A stretch of DNA of 64,000 nt. Origin: Burkholderiaceae bacterium. GTDB lineage: Bacteria; Pseudomonadota; Gammaproteobacteria; Burkholderiales; Burkholderiaceae_C. Of this stretch, positions 24,830 through 32,472 are shown in pieces (position 1 is the first letter of the stretch; each line of letters starts with the position of its first letter). The notes beneath the pieces were generated by a model. That model saw only the letters and a list, made by a program, of their open reading frames with translations, did not search any database and was not told the origin of the DNA. Position numbers and translations under genes: made by a program. Location: NCBI GenBank assembly GCA_030654805.1, contig JAURWR010000013.1, forward strand, positions 62,001-126,000, written 5' to 3'.

Positions 24830-25527
24830 TCCGGTCTCCACTTCGAGGCAGACACCACGGCGGCGATGCTGTGAATCCATTCGATTTCCTCGCGTGAGAA
24901 GGTGAGGCGCTCGCCGCCGTTGACGCTGGCGACAGTGACGGAATCGGCTCGGCCAATGATCAATTCCTTCACCATCTTCCGGCCGTCCCTGAGTGACAAA
25001 AGCACGTTTTCACCTGGGACAAGCTCCCCGTTCGGTTCAACGACGACGACCTGGCCGTGCTTGATAGCCGGGTGCATGCTGTCCCCCTTGACCCTGACAC
25101 CATAGGCGTTGCCGTCTCTGCTGTAGTGCTCAACGTATCCGTCTCCGTACCCTGTGGGGGTCTCTAGTTCAACGTAATAACCATCACTTCCTAACTTCGC
25201 AGTTCCCACGACAGGCACCCTCATGGAGGTTTTGGGCCGCCCAGCATAGGACAGATCGTCCCCTCTCGTTACAGGGTGTTTCATCCCTGGCTCGCGGGGT
25301 TGTGCTTTGCCGACGAGTTCCTCGACTGTCCATCCGAGGACTTCGGCAATCCCGATGTAGTGCTCTGGAGGAACGCCACGGGTTTTCCAGTTCTGCACCA
25401 CCTGAGAGCCTCGCACCCCAAGGTCTAGCTGCCGTGCCAGCCATGCCCAACCGCCACGCTGACCGCGAGTGCGCTTGAGTTCGGCGTCAATTCGTTCGTA
25501 CACAAAGTCCATGACGTGAATTTGCAT
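24826..25527 (-). CDS. cI: CI-like repressor, S24 peptidase fold
   Basis: 233 residues from ATG 25527; GTG 25539 or ATG 25512 are also possible and none has a good ribosome binding site. The N-terminal helix-turn-helix includes GVRGSQVVQNWKTRGVPPEH. The C-terminal LexA/CI domain shows catalytic Ser in VKGDSMHPAIKHGQ and Lys in RKMVKELI, with an Ala-Gly cleavage site candidate in LSYAGRPK. So it should self-cleave upon RecA activation and the prophage should be SOS-inducible. It is divergent from the Cro-like gene. Confidence 0.9.
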   Translation of the reverse strand: MQIHVMDFVYERIDAELKRTRGQRGGWAWLARQLDLGVRGSQVVQNWKTRGVPPEHYIGIAEVLGWTVEELVGKAQPREPGMKHPVTRGDDLSYAGRPKTSMRVPVVGTAKLGSDGYYVELETPTGYGDGYVEHYSRDGNAYGVRVKGDSMHPAIKHGQVVVVEPNGELVPGENVLLSLRDGRKMVKELIIGRADSVTVASVNGGERLTFSREEIEWIHSIAAVVSASKWRPE

Positions 25528-25557
25528 CACGGCAGACACGCTGCGTTGAGAACTGGC

Positions 25558-25586
25558 TTGACGGAACTACACGCAGGGTGTATCGT
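25558..25586 (+). promoter_or_regulatory. Rightward early promoter with repressor operator
   Basis: -35 TTGACG (25558-25563), 17-base spacer, -10 TATCGT (25581-25586). The operator palindrome TACAC-gcagg-GTGTA (25568-25582) overlaps the spacer and -10. The ATG of the Cro-like gene starts only 7 bases after the -10. Confidence 0.75.
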
Positions 25587-25592
25587 GCAGAC

Positions 25593-25844
25593 ATGCACAA
25601 CGCCATCGACACAGCCATCCAGACATTCCCAAGCCTGACGGACTTTGCCGCTGCGCTCCGCGTCTCTCCGCAAGTCATCGTGAACTGGCGCGCCCGTGGC
25701 GTTCCAGTCGCCAGATGCGCCGATGTGGAACGAGTCTCTAAAAGGGCCGTTCGGCGTTGGGACCTGCGCCCGACCGACTGGCAGCAGCTTTGGCCCGAGT
25801 TGGTCAAGGTCAAGGCTCGGCTCGACGCCAAGCAGGCCGCCTGA
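25593..25844 (+). CDS. Cro-like helix-turn-helix regulator, possibly leaderless
   Basis: 83 residues: FPSLTDFAAALRVSPQVIVNWRARGVPVARCADVERVSKRAV is a compact helix-turn-helix of the Cro/YdaS type. It is the first gene rightward from the operator and divergent from the repressor. No Shine-Dalgarno is seen, and the start codon lies where transcription should begin. Confidence 0.8.
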   Translation: MHNAIDTAIQTFPSLTDFAAALRVSPQVIVNWRARGVPVARCADVERVSKRAVRRWDLRPTDWQQLWPELVKVKARLDAKQAA

Positions 25845-25878
25845 ATGAATGCCTCCCCGCTGTCTCCAGCAGCGTTCG

Positions 25879-25925
25879 GCCCGTCCGCTTTCCTCACGAC
25901 GTTGAGCGGGCGGGCTTCTTTCTTC
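25879..25925 (+). terminator. tR1-like terminator between cro-like and CII-like genes
   Basis: A 10-bp stem GCCCGTCCGC/GCGGGCGGGC (25879-25888 with 25906-25915, one G-T pair) followed by TTCTTTCTTC. Position matches tR1 of lambda. No N-like antiterminator gene was recognised. Confidence 0.6.
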
Positions 25926-26023
25926 GGCTTGAGATTGGTGCATGTCGCCAGTCTCTTTTTTTTGCCTCGCGGAGTCTTTGCGAAGGCAGACGAATTTGAT
26001 TTCTTTCTTCGTCGGAGTTCGCA

Positions 26024-26404
26024 ATGCCTGATTCGCTGAATGAATCCCTTGTCGAGTGCGTAAAGGCGTGTGGTGGGTCTGCAAAGGTCGGGGCGAAGCT
26101 CTGGCCGGAGAAGACTCCAGAGGCAGCCCAGCGGCTGATGCTGGACTGTCTGAACGACGACCGCCCAGCCAAGCTGTCGCCGGAGCAGGTGCTGTTCATC
26201 TTGCGGTTGGCGCGCGAGCGGGGGTGCCATGTCGGCATGAACTTTCTTGCCGCATCGCTGAGCTACGCAGAACCGGTGCCGATCGAACCACGGGACGAAG
26301 CAGACGAGCTGCGTCGGCAGGTACTCGAAATGGGGCGTCAGTTGCAGACGGCGCTAAGTCGCATCGAGCAGCTTGATCGACCAACACTGAGGTCGGCTGC
26401 ATGA
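26024..26404 (+). CDS. CII-family phage regulator
   Basis: 126 residues. NESLVECVKACGGSAKVGAKLWPEKTPEAAQRLMLDCLNDD followed by LSPEQVLFILRLARERGCH fits the phage CII/CP76 family of P2-like and other temperate phages, with helix-turn-helix and a C-terminal coiled coil (ADELRRQVLEMGRQLQTALSRI). Likely decides between lysis and lysogeny. Stop overlaps the next start. Confidence 0.75.
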   Translation: MPDSLNESLVECVKACGGSAKVGAKLWPEKTPEAAQRLMLDCLNDDRPAKLSPEQVLFILRLARERGCHVGMNFLAASLSYAEPVPIEPRDEADELRRQVLEMGRQLQTALSRIEQLDRPTLRSAA

Positions 26405-26610
26405 ACACGACCAAGAAACACAAGCTCTTGAAGCTGCTGAAAGCGCAGTGGACGACACCGATCGAAGCTCTCGAAGCCTGCGGCATCTTGTCGCTGTCCC
26501 AACGAGTCAGTGAATGGCGGGCCGCTGGTGTCGTCATCCTCGATAAGTGGGTGACGACAGGAACCGGGGCGCGGGTAAAGGCATATCGGGTTGTGAAGGT
26601 GTGCCGCTGA
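26401..26610 (+). CDS. Small winged-helix protein
   Basis: 69 residues: LLKAQWTTPIEALEACGILSLSQRVSEWRAAGVVILDKWV is a typical winged helix seen just upstream of phage replication genes. The next gene starts immediately at 26611. Confidence 0.75.
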   Translation: MNTTKKHKLLKLLKAQWTTPIEALEACGILSLSQRVSEWRAAGVVILDKWVTTGTGARVKAYRVVKVCR

Positions 26611-27432
26611 ATGGCCGGAGGCATTGACTGGTTCCGCTGGCATCACGGCAGCGTCACCGATCCAAAGTTCCAGCTTGTCGCACGACAGGCAGGGGCTTCG
26701 CTTCCTGACGTTCTCGCTGTGTGGGCCTACCTTCTCGAAAGCGCCAGTTCCGCACAGGAGCGCGGAAACATCGGTGAGATTGACTGCGAGGCAGTCGATT
26801 GCATGTTTGGCTTCCCTGCTACTGAAACGCGCACAGCCGACATCCTGGCTGCAATGTCGAAGCGGGGGATTCTCGAAGGCGAGCGGATCACGGCATGGGA
26901 CAAGCGCCAGCCAAAGCGTGAACGTGAAGGCGACACCAGCACTGACCGCGTTCGCATACATCGCGCCATGAAACACCATGAAACGCCAAATTCAACCAGC
27001 GACAGCCAAGAAACACCTAGAGGAGAGAAGAGAAGAGAAGAGAAGAAAGAAGAGAAACCCCCGGCTGCGCCGTGGTTGACTGTTCCCGAGCTTGTTGCAG
27101 ACGGACTCTCCCAAAACCTCTCCGCCGATTGGCTCGCACATCGCCGAAGTCGAAAGGCAAAGCTCACCCGTCTGGCGTGGGAAGGCTTCAAGGCCGAAGT
27201 CTCGAAGGCGGGATGGCAACTCGACGATGCCATCCGTAAGGCCATCGCACGGAACTGGACGGCATTCGAGGCTGAGTGGGTGAAGCCCGCTGGCCCTGCG
27301 TTCCAGGCCGTTGCAGCCGTCACCGTGCCGAGTCTCGCGGCAGACAAAACAGCCGAACTGCTCAAGGCAGACGAAGAACACCGCGCCGAAGTCGCCCGAC
27401 AGCGCTCACTGAGGCAGGAGAAAGCCGCATGA
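26611..27432 (+). CDS. Phage replication initiation protein, DnaT/O-like
   Basis: 273 residues. The N-terminal winged-helix domain (WFRWHHGSVTDPKFQLVARQ through DILAAMSKRGIL) is of the kind found in phage replication initiators. A charged linker (RGEKRREEKKEEK), coded by aga-gaa repeats, joins it to a C-terminal DnaT-like domain (LSADWLAHRRSRKAKLTRLAW, AIARNWTAFEAEW). It probably binds the phage origin and recruits host helicase; no phage helicase gene is seen next to it. Confidence 0.7.
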   Translation: MAGGIDWFRWHHGSVTDPKFQLVARQAGASLPDVLAVWAYLLESASSAQERGNIGEIDCEAVDCMFGFPATETRTADILAAMSKRGILEGERITAWDKRQPKREREGDTSTDRVRIHRAMKHHETPNSTSDSQETPRGEKRREEKKEEKPPAAPWLTVPELVADGLSQNLSADWLAHRRSRKAKLTRLAWEGFKAEVSKAGWQLDDAIRKAIARNWTAFEAEWVKPAGPAFQAVAAVTVPSLAADKTAELLKADEEHRAEVARQRSLRQEKAA

Positions 27433-27551
27433 ACCGATACCGCTGTGTTCACTGTTCAAAAATCGTGCGGCGTGATTGCGTCAAAGCATGGATTCGAAGC
27501 TATTGCTCCGAGACATCCCGGATGGTGCATTTACTGAGGTTGTCCGCATGA
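27429..27551 (+). CDS. 40-residue zinc-finger protein
   Basis: MNRYRCVHCSKIVRRDCVKA then WIRSYC: a CxxC plus a downstream Cys pair typical of tiny phage zinc ribbons. ATG overlaps the previous stop and the stop overlaps the next start. Confidence 0.65.
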   Translation: MNRYRCVHCSKIVRRDCVKAWIRSYCSETSRMVHLLRLSA

Positions 27552-27670
27552 GCAAGGTCGAGGAACATCAAATCCTCGACGCTGCCCGCGCTGGTATAGA
27601 CGTTGGCGACGACCTCATCAACACCGCCTTGGTCGTCACTGGCGATCTGTGCGGGTGGATGGCCGCATGA
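27548..27670 (+). CDS. 40-residue phage protein
   Basis: MSKVEEHQILDAARAGIDVG then DDLINTALVVTGDLCGWMAA. Helical, unrecognised; overlaps both neighbours by four bases, which decides the start. Confidence 0.55.
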   Translation: MSKVEEHQILDAARAGIDVGDDLINTALVVTGDLCGWMAA

Positions 27671-28002
27671 ACGAAGACATCAGAACCAAGGCACAAAACC
27701 GGCTGATGATGTCTTGCCTCACTGACCTGTCGAAACAGCTTCAGTGGAACGTCGATGGCCGCATGCAATGGCTGCACAAGCTCGACTGGAAAGACATCAT
27801 GAGCGCGGGCTTGCGGCGGCATCAGCGCATGGCATTGGGCATCGACGGCGGATTCGTTCTGCTCGGCCAGCGCACCAGCCTGATGATCATTTCGGAGATG
27901 TCCGAACTTGTGACTATCTGCCACGCATTCGGCGATGAGCGTGGCGTGAAGTGGAGTCGCACTAGCTTGGGCCGCGACGTTCCCGACGAGGCTTGCGCAT
28001 GA
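27667..28002 (+). CDS. ninB: NinB-family recombination protein
   Basis: 111 residues. KDIMSAGLRRHQRMALGIDGGFVLLGQRTS and MSELVTICHAFGDERGVKW match the NinB (Orf of lambda) pattern. The protein is shorter than lambda NinB (about 146 residues) at the N-terminus. NinB-type proteins bind single-stranded DNA and load recombinases, which fits the Sak4 module on the other operon. Confidence 0.75.
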   Translation: MNEDIRTKAQNRLMMSCLTDLSKQLQWNVDGRMQWLHKLDWKDIMSAGLRRHQRMALGIDGGFVLLGQRTSLMIISEMSELVTICHAFGDERGVKWSRTSLGRDVPDEACA

Positions 28003-28349
28003 ACCCGCAGCCGAAGTTCCCATACATCCGCAGCAAAGCACTGCTCGAAGCCTGTCGCTACTTGTCGTGCCAGCACTGCGACATCGAAGACGGCACTGTT
28101 GTTGCCGCGCACAGCAATCAATCGAGACACGGCAAGGGCCGAAGCATCAAGGCCAGTGACGTGTATGTCGCTGCGCTGTGCTCAGGCTGCCACTACATCG
28201 TGGACCAGGGCCTCTACGACAGTCGTGAGGAGCGACAGCGAATTTGGACAGATGCATGGACCAAGACCGTCACTCAATTGGTTCAGCTTGATTGGTGGCC
28301 TTCCGGAATTCCAGTACCAGACACAACAGACACAAGCGAGGAAATATGA
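27999..28349 (+). CDS. YbcO-type (DUF1364) nuclease
   Basis: 116 residues. RSKALLEACRYLSCQHCDIED, AAHSNQSRHGKGRSIKASD and ALCSGCHYIVDQG hold the Cys pairs and His residues of the DUF1364/YbcO metal-dependent nuclease family. Often found in the nin region of lambdoid phages next to ninB and ninG. Confidence 0.85.
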   Translation: MNPQPKFPYIRSKALLEACRYLSCQHCDIEDGTVVAAHSNQSRHGKGRSIKASDVYVAALCSGCHYIVDQGLYDSREERQRIWTDAWTKTVTQLVQLDWWPSGIPVPDTTDTSEEI

Positions 28350-29044
28350 AACGAGAAGACCGACCGACCTACAAGATGATCAAGCAAGTCTACGAAGCAT
28401 GGCCCGAAGGCATCCGCTCGAATGACTTCCCCGGCCTCACCGCTGGAATGGTCGCGCAGATTCTGACTGAGCCGACGAAGCGAGGACAGGTCACGGCGGA
28501 AAAGATCGACGGACGCAAGGTGTATTCCGTCAGCCCTGAGCAGTGGCGCGAATACACAAGCAATGCCATTGCAAAAGTGGCGGCAGGCGGTCAGCAGCAC
28601 GAGGCGGCGATTCTGAAATTCGCAGCGACACAGGACGGCTGTACCAGAAATTCACCGCTTGGCATCCCGCTGAATCAAGTGTCGAACAAGCTGTCACGCA
28701 TGCACACGCGAGGGCAGTTGATCCGAGTGCAGACATCCGCGCTCGGGTACACGTATTTCACGACACAGGAACTCGCTGATGAATGTCCGCCGTTCGATGG
28801 CGTGACACGCAGAAAGCCACGGCAGCGCGCGGCATCGATCCCTGCATCGTTTCGGTTCACGAATCAACCCCCGAACCACGAAGCCACGAAGGAGCGCAAC
28901 CGCAAGGCATGGGCGGCGAAGCCAGCAATCATCCCCGCCCACGTCCAGATTCAACGCGCCCCGACTCCAAAGGGTCGCTATGAAGTGGACGGACCAATCA
29001 TCGGCGGATTCGTCAGCGAGTGGCGGGCGCTGCGCGCGGCATGA
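28346..29044 (+). CDS. Putative DNA-binding phage protein
   Basis: 232 residues, unrecognised. Two segments look like winged helices: residues 10-60 (MIKQVYEAWPEGIRSNDF then TPTKRGQVTAEKIDGRKVYS pattern) and residues 85-140 (NQVSNKLSRMHTRGQLIRVQ). The C-terminal third is basic and probably unstructured (RRKPRQRAAS). ATGA overlaps at both ends. Confidence 0.6.
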   Translation: MKREDRPTYKMIKQVYEAWPEGIRSNDFPGLTAGMVAQILTEPTKRGQVTAEKIDGRKVYSVSPEQWREYTSNAIAKVAAGGQQHEAAILKFAATQDGCTRNSPLGIPLNQVSNKLSRMHTRGQLIRVQTSALGYTYFTTQELADECPPFDGVTRRKPRQRAASIPASFRFTNQPPNHEATKERNRKAWAAKPAIIPAHVQIQRAPTPKGRYEVDGPIIGGFVSEWRALRAA

Positions 29045-29247
29045 CGATCCTCGACCGCATCTTCAGCGACTCCAAGGGCCGCGATCTCGTCTTCACAGGC
29101 GGGGTCGAGGTCGGGATCATCAGGGGCCGGATAGAGCTTGCGGAGCTGCTGATTCGGACGGCGAAGCAAAAGAACGGGGGCAACGATCACGGGATGGAAG
29201 CCTTCATCACTGCCGCACTTGTCAAATTGCAGCGGGGTGAGGCTTGA
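29041..29247 (+). CDS. 68-residue phage protein
   Basis: MTILDRIFSDSKGRDLVFTG then a helical part (IELAELLIRTAKQ). Unrecognised. Start overlaps previous stop. Confidence 0.55.
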   Translation: MTILDRIFSDSKGRDLVFTGGVEVGIIRGRIELAELLIRTAKQKNGGNDHGMEAFITAALVKLQRGEA

Positions 29248-29558
29248 GCGCGATCGAAGCTCTGCTCAGCCTGCACCTGCGAGTCGCGCACCCCGAGCTG
29301 CCGGACCCGGTGCGCGAGTTTCGCTTCGACTCCGTTCGCCGATGGCGGTTCGACTTCGCTTGGCCGGATCGAAAGATAGCAGTCGAGTGCGAGGGCGGGA
29401 TTTGGACCAACGGCAGGCACTCGCGTGGCAAGGGGATGGAGGCCGACATGGAAAAGTACAACACGGCCACGGCTCAGGGCTGGCGGGTGTATCGCGTAAC
29501 GAACGCGCTGATCAATTCCGGGCAGGCAGTCAAGTGGATACGCGAGGCGTTGGCATGA
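29244..29558 (+). CDS. Small PD-(D/E)XK-type endonuclease
   Basis: 104 residues. RRWRFDFAWPDRKIAVECEGG shows the D...ExE-like active site of DUF559/Vsr-type nucleases, followed by GRHSRGKGMEADMEKYNTAT and GWRVYRVT. Start is TTG overlapping the previous stop (TTGA). Could act as a resolvase or trimming nuclease in phage DNA metabolism. Confidence 0.75.
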   Translation: MSAIEALLSLHLRVAHPELPDPVREFRFDSVRRWRFDFAWPDRKIAVECEGGIWTNGRHSRGKGMEADMEKYNTATAQGWRVYRVTNALINSGQAVKWIREALA

Positions 29559-29788
29559 CATGCCCCGACTGCACCACAGCCGCAGAGCGCGACTGGTATG
29601 GCTACACAAGCCAGTGCAAAGCCTGCGACGCACGCGCCTTGTCTCGCGGGCCGGACTTCGACCGCGTGCGCCGCGCAGGGAAGCTGGACGCGCGGTATCA
29701 GCGTGCGCTGGATCAGATCGGGCTGACGCACAAGGAAGTGCGCGCGGCGTTTGATGGGGATCGTGTGAATCGAAAGGATGCCGCTTGA
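29555..29788 (+). CDS. 77-residue zinc-finger protein
   Basis: N-terminal CPDCTTAAERDWYGYTSQCKAC gives two CxxC pairs for one zinc, followed by a basic helix-turn-helix-like tail (RYQRALDQIGLTHKEVRAAF). Overlaps the previous stop. Confidence 0.65.
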   Translation: MTCPDCTTAAERDWYGYTSQCKACDARALSRGPDFDRVRRAGKLDARYQRALDQIGLTHKEVRAAFDGDRVNRKDAA

Positions 29789-29809
29789 TGACTCCAGCGA
29801 AGGGAACCT

Positions 29810-30082
29810 ATGCCAAAGGAATATGAGACGTTCTTCACAACTTCCAGCACATGCGGCTGCATTGCTGCTCAAGCTGAATTGGGCACAGGATGTCAGATGT
29901 ACCGACTCAAGAAACTTCCAAACATCGTGCGCAAGGTGGAGTCGTTTTGGGGCATCCACGAGCGTGACTGCGCAGAGGTAGAGACATCGACGGGCCGCTA
30001 TATCGCAGTGAAGGCAACCGGCACGCTGTTCCGGATGGATGGCGAATGCGTCGCGTCGTCGTTTCTGAGGATGCTGCCTTGA
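29810..30082 (+). CDS. 90-residue phage protein
   Basis: MPKEYETFFTTSSTCGCIAA start, then a beta-rich end (GRYIAVKATGTLFRMDGECV). Unrecognised. The stop overlaps a TTG start of the next gene. Confidence 0.55.
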   Translation: MPKEYETFFTTSSTCGCIAAQAELGTGCQMYRLKKLPNIVRKVESFWGIHERDCAEVETSTGRYIAVKATGTLFRMDGECVASSFLRMLP

Positions 30083-30435
30083 TTGACTTTCATCACGTCC
30101 CGTTCGCTCAGGAGCGCATAGACGAGCGGCTGAAGAATTGGGCACGGTGGGTGAAACCTCGCAAAACCTCGTGGGTGCATCCGATGTGGCGCGGGTTCAA
30201 ACCCAGCGAAGTCTGGACGCAGGTAGAGGTGTCCGTCCCGCTCGATCCTCTCGACGCTCAGAAACTAGAGCGCGGCGTGTCTGCGTTGCCAGATCAGCAC
30301 AAATTCAGCATCCGCTGGTGCTACGTCTATCGGGGCAACCCGGCGAGGGCGGCGAGGATGGTCGGGGAGACGCAAGAGGGATTAGCGGCGCTGATCTCGG
30401 CGGCTCGGGTGATGCTCGTGAACAGGGGGGTGTGA
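30079..30435 (+). CDS. Putative Q-like late antiterminator
   Basis: 118 residues from a TTG overlapping the previous stop; ATG 30046 is an alternative. The C-terminus (IRWCYVYRGNPARAARMVGE then TQEGLAALISAARVML) is a sigma-like helix-turn-helix as in several Q families. It lies just before the late promoter and its terminator, where Q genes sit. The assignment is mainly by position and fold. Confidence 0.5.
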   Translation: MIDFHHVPFAQERIDERLKNWARWVKPRKTSWVHPMWRGFKPSEVWTQVEVSVPLDPLDAQKLERGVSALPDQHKFSIRWCYVYRGNPARAARMVGETQEGLAALISAARVMLVNRGV

Positions 30436-30436
30436 G

Positions 30437-30658
30437 ATGACGGCGCTTGAGTTCCTAAACACGTTGCGGCCCGCAATACCAATGTCAGCCGAGAAACCGT
30501 GCATCGAGATGAGTAACGGAGAACTACGCAGGCAGATGAAGCAGGGCGCTGTCTTGATTAACGGGAAGCGGGTGTTGGATTGCACGCTTATGGAGTTTCC
30601 GGTCACTTCGTTGGTGTTCTTCCCGAACTCTGTTAAGCGAAGAACCACCATCATTTGA
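30437..30658 (+). CDS. 73-residue phage protein
   Basis: MTALEFLNTLRPAIPMSAEK start, with a compact part (GELRRQMKQGAVLINGKRVL) that looks like an S4-type RNA-binding fold seen in small phage proteins. Its stop codon overlaps the -35 of the late promoter. Confidence 0.6.
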   Translation: MTALEFLNTLRPAIPMSAEKPCIEMSNGELRRQMKQGAVLINGKRVLDCTLMEFPVTSLVFFPNSVKRRTTII

Positions 30659-30682
30659 CAACCCCGGTCAATCCTGTATCAT
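30655..30682 (+). promoter_or_regulatory. Late promoter, PR'-like
   Basis: Consensus -35 TTGACA (30655-30660), 16-base spacer, -10 TATCAT (30677-30682). It is the strongest promoter-like sequence in the prophage and lies directly before the terminator at 30750 and the terminase genes. Confidence 0.75.
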
Positions 30683-30749
30683 CGCGGCCAAGCACCGCGC
30701 AAACGCACAGAGGCAAGGTCCGTGAGGATGGACAGGCGACGGCACATGG

Positions 30750-30785
30750 CCCCGAAACTGGAAACAGTGTCCGGGGTTCTTTCAT
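30750..30785 (+). terminator. tR'-like terminator in the late leader
   Basis: Hairpin with outer stem CCCCG/CGGGG and inner stem ACTG/CAGT around a GAAA tetraloop, followed by TTCTTT. Transcription from 30689 would stop here after about 90 bases unless antiterminated. Confidence 0.7.
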
Positions 30786-30884
30786 TGCGCGGCCAGATTA
30801 AGGGCGGCAGTCCAACATCAGAACAGCGACTTCATGTCTCTCAGGACTTGCCGCCCATCTATTGAACAAGCCGGAAGGCATTCA

Positions 30885-31181
30885 ATGACAAATGAAAATC
30901 AAACAATTCAATCATCCGGCAGGGGTGGCGTCCGTCCCGGCGCTGGACGGCCGAAAGGATCGTTAGACAAAGGCAACGCCATCATTCGAGACTTGGTATC
31001 TCAGGCGCTTGAACAAGTCGGCGGTGTTGATTACCTTGCCAGAGTTGCAGAGACGCATCCGGGGCCATTTCTCGGGCTTGTGGGCAAAGTTCTTCCGATC
31101 CAACTGACCGGCGAAGGCGGCGGTGCGATCCAGTTCGAGCGCATCGTGCGTTCCATCGTGGAGCCCGTTGGCAACCCTTGA
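30885..31181 (+). CDS. Terminase small subunit
   Basis: 98 residues from ATG 30885 with GGAAGG before it. RGGVRPGAGRPKGSLDKGN is the characteristic N-terminal motif of many phage small terminases. Its end overlaps the large subunit start by 14 bases. Confidence 0.75.
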   Translation: MTNENQTIQSSGRGGVRPGAGRPKGSLDKGNAIIRDLVSQALEQVGGVDYLARVAETHPGPFLGLVGKVLPIQLTGEGGGAIQFERIVRSIVEPVGNP

Positions 31182-32472
31182 GTTCAAGACTGCCAAGGTA
31201 TTTCAACCGCTTCTAGCGCAATCGAGATACCTTGGGGCATGGGGTGGCAGAGGATCGGGGAAATCCCATTTCTTCGCTGAGCGCCTGATTGAAGACGCAC
31301 TCTGCGAGCCTGGTGATACAGGTGAAGGAATCCGGGCTGTCTGCATCCGTGAGGTTCAGAAAGACCTGGCGCAGTCATCAAAGCTGCTGATCGAATCCAA
31401 GCTGAGCGCCTACGGGATTGGCGAGGCACACGGGTTCAAGGTGTTCAGAGATGTGATCCAGACGCCGGGTGACGGCCTGATGATCTTCAAGGGCATGCAG
31501 GACTACACCGCAGACTCGATCAAGTCGCTGGAGGGCTTCAAACGAGCATGGTGGGAAGAGGCGCAGAGCGCAACGCTGCACAGTCTGAACATGCTTCGTC
31601 CAACGCTTCGGGCTGAAGGATCACAGCTCTGGTTTTCGTGGAACGCGCGCAGGAAGACCGACCCGGTCGATGTGATGTTGCGGGGCGCAGAGCTTCCGAC
31701 CGGCGCGGTTGTTGTTAAGGCCAACTGGCGCGACAACCCATGGTTTACGGCAGAGCTAGAGCAAGAGCGCCTTGACTGCCTTCGGATGCAGCCGGACCAA
31801 TATGACCACATTTGGGAAGGTGGGTATGTGTCTGTGATGGCGGGCGCGTACTTTGCCAAGTCACTGGCGCAAGCGAAGGAAGAGAACCGGATAGGGCGTG
31901 TCGCTGCTGATCCGCTCATGACGCTGCGAGTCTTTGTGGACATCGGTGGAACGGGGGCGAAAGCCGATGCGTTCTCGATGTGGGTCTGCCAGTTCATCGG
32001 CAAAGAAATCCGCATCCTCGACTATTACGAGGCGGTCGGTCAGCCGCTGGCGACGCATCTCAATTGGATGCGAGGCAAGGGCTACACCGCAGACAAAGCA
32101 CAGTTCTGGCTTCCCCATGATGGCGACACGCAAGACAAGGTGATAGACGTTAGCTATCGCAGCGCGCTAGAGGCTGCGGGGTATGTCGTCACGGTCATCC
32201 CGAATCAAGGCAAGGGCGCTGCGGGATTCCGGGTCGATGCCGTTCGTCGTCTGTTCCCTCAGATGTGGTTCAACGCTGAGACGACACAGCCCGGAATCGA
32301 CGCACTCGGTTGGTATCACGAAAAGCGAGACGAGGCCAGAAACATCGGGCTCGGTCCGGATCACGACTGGGCAAGCCACGGGGCTGATGCGTTCGGCCTC
32401 ATGGCTGTTGCCTACGAAGCCCCGGCAAATCGCCCGGTGAAGATCGAATACAAAAGAAGGCTCACATCGTGA
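31168..32472 (+). CDS. Terminase large subunit
   Basis: 434 residues. Start TTG 31168 with GTGGAG before it. Walker A GAWGGRGSGKSHFFAE, Walker B AWWEEAQ, and the nuclease part starting VFVDIGGTGAKADAF, with a later HGADAFGLMA. Pumps DNA into the procapsid and cuts it; the family with P22-type portals usually packages by headful, but that cannot be read off directly. Confidence 0.9.
   Translation: MATLEFKTAKVFQPLLAQSRYLGAWGGRGSGKSHFFAERLIEDALCEPGDTGEGIRAVCIREVQKDLAQSSKLLIESKLSAYGIGEAHGFKVFRDVIQTPGDGLMIFKGMQDYTADSIKSLEGFKRAWWEEAQSATLHSLNMLRPTLRAEGSQLWFSWNARRKTDPVDVMLRGAELPTGAVVVKANWRDNPWFTAELEQERLDCLRMQPDQYDHIWEGGYVSVMAGAYFAKSLAQAKEENRIGRVAADPLMTLRVFVDIGGTGAKADAFSMWVCQFIGKEIRILDYYEAVGQPLATHLNWMRGKGYTADKAQFWLPHDGDTQDKVIDVSYRSALEAAGYVVTVIPNQGKGAAGFRVDAVRRLFPQMWFNAETTQPGIDALGWYHEKRDEARNIGLGPDHDWASHGADAFGLMAVAYEAPANRPVKIEYKRRLTS

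Noticed and set aside
25845-26039. 64-codon frame between the Cro-like and CII-like genes
   Set aside because: It runs through the terminator hairpin, overlaps the CII-like start and has no recognisable composition.
29788-29826. 12-codon frame MTPAKGTYAKGI before the gene at 29810
   Set aside because: It starts with an overlap but is too short and overlaps the better gene; could be a leader peptide but nothing supports it.
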